Source: Porodaedalea pini (taxonomy: Eukaryota > Basidiomycota > Agaricomycetes > Hymenochaetales > Hymenochaetaceae). From it: a stretch of DNA of 64,000 nucleotides. The notes under the pieces are model-generated. The model saw only the letters and a program-made list of their open reading frames with translations. It did no database searches and had not been told where the DNA came from. The stretch is taken from assembly GCA_002794775.1 (NCBI GenBank), contig NBAY01000013.1, forward strand, positions 62,001 through 126,000, in the 5' to 3' direction. Position numbers and translations under genes: made by a program. Positions 57,462 to 64,000 of the stretch are shown piece by piece (the first letter of the stretch is position 1; every line of letters begins with the position of its first letter).

Positions 57462-60400
57462 TTAATGAGGCGGTACACCGGAAAGGTCTGCGGTTCCGGT
57501 TACAGGTTCGACTCTTCGACGCTTCTTCGCCCGTTCGCGTTTTGACTCGAATTCATGCCATTCGCCCTCCAGAGACGCGAGTCTGAAAGTAAGTAGGGTC
57601 AGTGTTTACTTTAGACTCAGTGCCAAATATGACAGACATACCCGATGGGTAATACTGGCAACGGCTTCTCCTGACTGAAATAAGCGGCTTCAAGAGCTTG
57701 ATCTGCAGTCGCGCGTTGCGCCGGATCGTATGACAAGAGACGTTCAGCCAGGTCAAGGGCAGCAGATGATAACCATCTGTCAGGCGGCGAACATTACAAA
57801 CCAGCTAAAGGTCGATCCTTAACTGATTGCACTCACTTGTTGAACAGCTCTCGAAAACGGTTGCGAAGTGTTTCTTTCGGTTTGACAAGCTCATACCAAG
57901 GCATATCTGCCACACCAGGCCATTCTTCAGGTGTCGGAGTCCCAAGTATTTTGTAGATGACATCCAGCTGATGAATTTCGTCATTACCTTGGAAGACTGG
58001 TTTCTTGCAGAATAGCTCGAGCATGATGCATCTTCAGCAAACCTATCAGCAACGCTCAAATTTCATTCAAAAAATCGACTCACCCTGCACTCCACATGTC
58101 TACCTCGGGGCCATAGACAGTAGTACCGAGAAGTAGTTCAGGCGGACGATACCAAAGAGTTATTACACGATTGGTGTAGTCTGCACGGCGGCGCTTCTGG
58201 TAAAAACGGGCGAGTCCAAAGTCCGCAAGCTTAAGTTCGCCGCGATTATTGAGAAGAATATTGGAGCCTTTTATATCCCTGTGAATTACGCCCTTTCGAT
58301 GCAAGTATGAAAGTCCCTGTAGCATTTGTTGGCACAAGGACTTCAGGTGCGCATCAGTAAAAGAGAATTGAGTTTGGGATAGAACGCCAGTAAGATCGTG
58401 ATCCATATACTCGAAGACCATGTATACCGATCCTACGGATTTGAGTATACGTGCTCCTTCAGTGACATGACATCGAAGTAAACGTACCATGGTGAACCAT
58501 CATCTCCATCAACTGAACGATATTGACATGACGAAGGGACTGCAAGAGCTTAATTTCGCGCATCGCAGTGACTGGGAAGCCATCCCTTTCTGTCTCCATT
58601 CGAATGCGTTTAAGAGCAACATGGACGCCAGTGACGTTGTTCCGAGCTTTGTAAACTTTGCCAAAGGTCCCTTCACCGACTTGACTTACGATCGCATACA
58701 CTTGGTCCTTGGGAACTTCTGATGGATATTCAGCCGCTTGAACGTCTTCAGCTTGTTGCCCGGATGGCGAAGGAAGAGCACTACCGACGCGACTAGGAAA
58801 GCCAGAAGGGCGACCCGATGGCATTGAACTTTCTCGAGATGCCGATCCATTAACATACGCCTCCCCATTTAGCGACGGAGGCGGTCCTTGTCTCGGTGTA
58901 TTAGGTAGCGATGAATCCCGATAGGCACTTGTCTTTGCATCAGGTTGACGGCTAACGGGTGTCCGTATATTGACCTCGTCTCGTCGACGACGTGTTTCTG
59001 TAGCATCATCACGGTGCAGAGGCTCTCCATTGCGCAAAGGCGAAGGCTTACTCCAACCTTCTCTCTGATGGCGCATCTCCGCGTCTCTGTCAATACGGTG
59101 AGACGATGGTGTATCCCAACCTTGCCGCTGACGAGTATCACTGCCATTCTCTCCACGACGAAGGGGTTGAGGAGCGTCTCGATCGTTTTTATGAGTATTT
59201 GCCTGAGCAACGTTCGAATCTGATTCGTCATCTTCGTCAGGAAAAAACCGCTTCATCGCAGCGTTACTTTGTACGGCCCCTATAGGCTTGAATCCAGCAT
59301 TCCGTTTCGCGGCTTTTGGGTGTGTGTCCACAACAACAGTCGAAGACGGATACCCCGTAGATGACATGCCGTTAGCAGACGCAGAGGCGGGGTTTGCGGG
59401 CGGAGGCATAGCTTCATGCTCATCACGATAAGTCCGAGCTCTGTCCGTTTCTCGAGGTCTTGTTGATGAGCTCATAAACTAGAAGCCACAGTAAGCACGA
59501 GTTCGTTCGTGTTGAGCGAGTACATACCGATTGTGGCTCTGGTTTAGCCCCTACCTTCCCGGAAGGCCCGTTTTTGACGTCGTTAGTCTGACGAGCGGGC
59601 GCATTGGCGGATAAGCGCAAGGATTTTGCTTGCATTTCGATATCGCGAAGTGAGGTCGCTGTCGGAAGCCGATGCTTCTGTTTCGGCTTAAGATCGGGTC
59701 CTTCGCTACTACTTCTACTCCTGCTACGGCTCTGACTTGATCGTGAAGAGATACTCGAACGTCGTGGCCGAGCTCTGCCTTCATCTATTCGCCGTGGTTT
59801 TATAGGTGAACTTGGAGACCAGACTGGCGATCGGCTTTGGCGATCGCTAGTCTTTATCGCCACAGGGTTGACAATCGCTCGGACGGGAGGCTCTTCAGCT
59901 CGTTTTCGTCGCTTCGGAGATAAAGATCTAGACCTCGAACGGTTCGAAGAACGTCGGGAATAAATGGAACGAGCAGGCGAGCGGGAACGGGACTCCGGAG
60001 AATATTCATGTCTGCGCTTTCCGGTCGACAATTTGACTGTGTCTTTACCTTTTTGCGCAAAGTTATAGTCCCTCCTTTGCCAGCTGAAGTTATGAGACCA
60101 AAGTCAACGAGACAGAAAGAAAAGCCCAGACTCACTTGTTCATGTTGTCATCCCTTTTCGCGTCCCGTTTCTGATACACCTGTTGACCTTTCTTTTTGTT
60201 CTTTCCAGACTTTTTATTAAAGCGGGAGAACGGCGGTGGAGGCTCAGGACGCTCGTATCGTGCCGGCAAGGAGTCGTCCCGCTTTCCAGACTTCCAGGCT
60301 GCCGCAGGTTCCCATTGGCGATCGACACCATGCGAAGTACGATCCTGTTCATAAACAATGTCGCGTTCCCTTTCCCGACCTCGCTCTCGACCATCTCTTC

Positions 60401-61067
60401 GCCATTGTGGTCGATCGTCAGCTTGCTCGGCCCAGTTCGACGACCTGCGATCCCGAGTTGGTTCGACAGCCACCACATCATCCCTTGCCCGTAAACTTTT
60501 TTCTCGGGCTGGATAGCTTTCGTCTCTGCTGCCAGCGTATCTCTCCCTCTCACGTTCGTGTCGGACCTCATGTCGGACCTCATCACGGAGCCAATCATCA
60601 TTTCCGTTGGTATTCCTGCTAGGATCCTCGTACCTCGAGGTTCTTCCCCACGCACGGCTCTCAGAATACGAAGTCGAGGTGTATCCATGATCGTCACGCT
60701 TTGTCCACTCTCGGCGAGTTGAGGAATATTGTGAATGCTCTGCCGTCCTACTACTCCAACCCTCGGGTCGGTCATGGTATTCATCTCGGCGAGGATGTGC
60801 AATCACATCATCGTGATATCTGTCGTGGGCTGAGGAAGCATAAGCAGTCTCTGCCACTCTCCAGTCTTCCGAACGGCGGGCACGAGAAGAAGAGTCAGCA
60901 TAAGCGCGCTGGGCCGTAGATGAGCCGCCATAGGGCTCAGCACGACTCGAATGATGGTGTGAGCGACTGTAAGACTCTGAGCGTCGGTCACCGGCCCGTG
61001 CGACAGCAAAAAGCTCATCCTCATCGACCCGCTCGTGACGTCTTGACCTCGCTTGAGAGGCGTGCAT
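57462..61067 (-). CDS. CTK1/CDK12-type RNA polymerase II CTD kinase
   Basis: Cyclin-dependent kinase for Ser2 of the RNA polymerase II C-terminal domain. Starts [20 protein letters not shown] at 61,067. About 600 residues of Arg/Ser-, Asp- and Glu-rich disordered sequence come first ([38 protein letters not shown]), typical of this group. The kinase domain shows [13 protein letters not shown] (about 58,700), VALKRIRME with the lysine, the C-helix [15 protein letters not shown] (PITAxRE-like), [20 protein letters not shown] and the T-loop [18 protein letters not shown]-terminal lobe: [20 protein letters not shown] and [16 protein letters not shown]. Ends [12 protein letters not shown] at 57,462. 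Converges on CSN4. Confidence 0.93.
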
Positions 61068-61896
61068 GAGCAGTTAGAAATGAGAAAGTAGGATGAGGGG
61101 AGAAAAGATGATGAAGTGCCCTTCTCCTAGCGCTGGTGGTGGTTAAAGCGCGAGGTCGCAATAAAAACAACCGCGTCGAGCAGGACTCTTGAGTAACTTC
61201 CTCGTCACAGCTCCAAGAATGAAACTGCAACCTCCACACCACAAACGAACTCACCACACCCGTCTTAATCCCCCTGATCCAGCTGAAAGGAATGAAACCA
61301 ACGCAGAAGCCTTGAGACACACAGGGATACAGAATGAAACTGATCAGGGATGGTTGACGGGCTTGTTCTCCAGCAGAGATTACTCAGGTCTTTCGTCGAC
61401 AAGATACATGAAGTATTTAGCATCCCATTTATTCCAAAACTGTGGGACAAAAGCAACTTACAGTAAAAATCGTAGTGCTTGTGATGAGGTCGGCAGAGCC
61501 TTTTTGAAACGCGTCTCTCGAAAGTCCCGAATATATGTAAGCTTGTCACGTAGCCGATGAAGGTCGTATAGTGAAGGCGAGTCGGTCTTGAGCTAAGGCT
61601 ACCATTAGCAGGCCTTCCAATACAGTTTGTTTGGCATTCAGATAGTACTTATACACTGTAGCACTTACAAGGGCTGAGACAAGCAAACGCGCTATGATGG
61701 TTTTGAGTAAAAGCGCGCGCTGCCCGATCTGGAAGGGAAGCGTTCGGACTTCCGCAACGCGTCGAAGACCAGAGCAAATGAAACAAAGCAATGCACTGAT
61801 CAATAGTACAACGAACATATGATATGCAAGAATGTACAGAAAGGATACTAGATATGATTGCGAAAAAAAAATAAAAAATAGTACATGATGAAATTC
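61068..61896. other. intergenic, CTK1-type promoter and 3' region of the WD40 gene
   Basis: No credible gene in about 830 bases. The part nearest 61,068 should carry the kinase promoter and leader. Minus-strand frames near 61,546-61,818 are hydrophobic but have no recognisable content and probably lie in the WD40 gene's 3' untranslated region. Confidence 0.5.
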
Positions 61897-64000
61897 TCAA
61901 TCGTCTTCTACGGCACGCCGCAATGCCAATCTGTAATGCCACAACAAACGTGCAAAGCCACTGGCTTGCGCACTTGCAGACTGTCGCGCCCGAGACGTGT
62001 TTCTGTCCACTATGCGTTCAGTATTGTGAGTTCGCGAATAAGAAGCGGGTTTCTCTGTAGGGGCGAAGAGCTTGCGAGAAAAAAAGTCTGAATATCAACA
62101 CGATAATTTTCAAGTACTTCAACGCTGACCTTGATAGTTGTATCGATGCCGCTGCATGCAATCAGGGGCAAGCGAGGATGACTCTCAATGACATTGACAA
62201 CTGCCTCATCCCCTTCGTAGATGCCATGTATCCGTCCTGTATCCTTTTCCCAAAGGAAGAAATTGCCATCGTCAGAACCAGATGCAATAAACTCCTCCTC
62301 CACACCAATAAAATTCACTGAAATATGCTTTTATGAGTATAGTTTTCGCCAGAGAAGGTCATAGTAATACCGTCTTTGACAGTTTCAACGTTGCAATGTC
62401 CTGTAAACCGCCTTCGAGGCATAACGATTGGCGCCTTGAATTTCTCGTCAAGCTCAGGGAAGGCGGAGTCATCCTCCTCCTCCTCCTCGTCATCCTCGTC
62501 ACTTCCCTCTTCATCACCCTCTAGAGAATGATTGTCGACACCGGGTAGGCTCCTAGAAATTGTCGTAGAGCGGGACGCGCTAGAGCTCGAGCCGGAGCTG
62601 CAGTCAGAAGTTGACATATTCTCATCTTCCCCCGAGTTCGATTTCAAGTCCGAGTTCATGTTTCCGAGGGAAAGAGCTATTTTCTTGCGTGTACGATTAG
62701 GACTAAGGACTGAGGATGACCGGACGTAACCCTCCTGGGGTTGATCGCGAGTAGAGTACAAGTAAACAGCATCCGCACTATACGCTGTGTCAAAAAAGAG
62801 TAAGTATCAGTAGCTTCCAAACAAATTACAGGAGATAACGAACAGAGCAAGACCTAGCAAGATACTTGTCAGAAACGATGCAACGAAAAAACACTTCTAG
62901 ACCGACCTCATGCCCATTCGTTTGCGCCATTCGAGCACCTGTTATATGTTCGACACTTCTTCTTTCCCCAGTGTTACCCTCTGGCCTGCCGAACCTTCGT
63001 ACGCATGTCACGTAATGCTCTTCGGTGCACGGCATGCCCCATTCTACTTGTAAAGTCCTTCCAACCTGACGCCGGTCAAACAAGTACCCCTATACTGAAG
63101 ATTAAAGGAAGGGCGATGGTAAGACAGAGCGTGATAACTCACATGGGGCGATTCTCCAGCAACCACAAACAGGAAGGGAGAAAGCGGTGAGAGCGCTAGA
63201 GCTGATAAATCATGGGGCAGCGCAACTAAAGGAGGAGGACAGTTTCCTCGGAGTCTATCACATTCATGCGGAGCACGGAGATCATGCTGTCTAACAGTCC
63301 CGTCCTTTGTATGCATGATTAGAGATTTGCAATTCCAATGGTTCGTATGTTCATTGTTGGCTCACCTCGGCGACCGTCAAAAACACATCTGGGCTTTCTT
63401 CTGCCACTATACGTTTTGTACGTCCAGTATGGCATTTAAAGACACGAGTGCATGTTTCTCGTTCATTGAACTCAAGCCCTTTCCCGGACCCTGGAGTCGT
63501 TAGAGCACGGTCAACGTCGAAAACGCGTACTTGACGATCACCGGCCACCGTTGCTCTAAATTTGAGGAGATAGAGCATTGAGATCCAGGCCGTTGATTAA
63601 ACAATTTAACCAAGAAACCGATGAAGGGACGTACATACGAGAGGAAGAAGGCAACAGATGGGCGTTGAAAATGTTACCAGTATGACCTGTTTGTATTACC
63701 GAGGACTCCTTGTAAGGGTAAGGAGTAGAGTAATCGTTACGGTCTTGTCTCCATAACCTAAGGCTGGATAAAGAAACCAAACGAATCAGATGGCCGTCCA
63801 GTTGAGCGTAGTTAAAAAAAGCAGTGCTCACGTTGTGTCATCGCCCCCACTGATGAGCACATCACCATCAAATGCCCAGCTGAGTGCATTAACACAGCTG
63901 CAGCAGAATAGTCAGTAAATGAGATCAAAGTGTATGTCGGTAGTACGCACCCGCTATGACCGTAGCCTTCGTCGTTCCCGAGCTCGTTTACCCTGTCCAG
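61897..64000 (-). CDS. DCAF6/DCAF8-like WD40 protein, 5' end beyond window
   Basis: WD40 propeller of the kind that serves as a substrate receptor for CUL4-DDB1 ligases. Exons from the right edge: NELGNDEGYGHSGCVNALSW, AFDGDVLISGGDDTT, LRLWR, SVIQTGHTGNIFNAHLLPSS, ATVAGDRQVRVFDVDRAL, VFKCHTGRTKRIVAEESPDV, DGTVRQHDLRAPHEC, LALSPLSPFLFVVAGESPH and LFDRRQVGR. A Ser/acidic insert follows (62,440-62,700), then FTGHCNVETVKD, VNFIGVEEEFIASGSDDGNF, FLWEKDTGRIHGIYEGDEAV, VNVIESHPRLPLIACSGIDT and LFAPT. DCAF6/8 proteins share this order (FDRR/VRxxD; HPxLP.IA.SGID). It ends RRAVEDD* at 61,897. The N-terminus is missing; direct DDB1 contact residues were not judged. Confidence 0.85.

Noticed and set aside
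60562..60590. Short tandem repeat GTCGGACCTCAT
   Set aside because: A 12-base in-frame duplication in the disordered part of the CTD kinase (EVRH EVRH); too minor for a separate entry.

Overview
The window reads as nuclear DNA of a filamentous basidiomycete, most likely an Agaricomycete. Genes are close-packed and broken by many 45-75 base GT..AG introns. Housekeeping orthologues (RBX1, CstF-64/Rna15, bystin/Enp1, Rrp46, CSN4, a CTK1/CDK12-type kinase, UDP-glucuronate decarboxylase) have fungal forms. The mobile DNA consists of Tnp2- and Plavaka-type CMC/CACTA transposases and DUF6698 genes, both familiar from mushroom genomes. No rRNA, tRNA, CRISPR or prokaryotic feature was seen.

Layout. 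1-5.8 kb: a left-truncated Tnp2-type transposon with fused fragments of two host genes (homoserine kinase and G-protein beta) behind the transposase, and an opposing unknown gene. 6.8-19.1 kb: RBX1, a small acidic protein, CstF-64 (-), a NuA4/BRD8-type bromodomain protein, a patatin-type triacylglycerol lipase, a fructosamine-3-kinase-type kinase (-) and a PUB-domain protein. 19.3-24.5 kb (-): a large unrecognised gene whose 3' half is an array of about 13 exons, each carrying YP motifs and each bounded by phase-1 introns. 25.5-29.7 kb: a vacuolar-type aspartic protease and a cytochrome P450. 30.4-41.6 kb: a mobile-DNA island with an apparently complete DUF6698 gene, a Ku70 gene fragment, a duplicated serine-rich coding scrap, a Plavaka transposase with one apparent frameshift, a 318-base direct repeat, and a second, shuffled DUF6698 copy. 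41.9-44.6 kb: an unrecognised gene with a repetitive N-terminus. 45.1-64 kb: Rrp46, a Ser/Pro-rich protein, two gene-poor stretches, bystin (-), UDP-glucuronate decarboxylase, CSN4, a CTK1/CDK12-type kinase (-) and a DCAF-type WD40 protein (-) that runs off the end.

How the genes fit together. Three genes belong to the cullin-RING ubiquitin ligase system: RBX1 (catalytic RING), CSN4 (cullin deneddylation) and a DCAF-like WD40 protein (CUL4 substrate receptor family). Others serve RNA work: CstF-64, Rrp46, bystin and the CTD kinase. This looks like ordinary gene mixing, not an operon-like cluster. Several pairs are divergent with 190-420 bases between start codons (CstF-64/bromodomain, FN3K-like/PUB, bystin/UXS).

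The most unusual content is (1) the repeated capture of host gene pieces next to CMC transposases at two separate places, including a piece of the DNA-repair gene Ku70, and (2) the YP gene, which has grown by duplicating phase-symmetric exons, including one duplicated three-exon block of about 620 bases.
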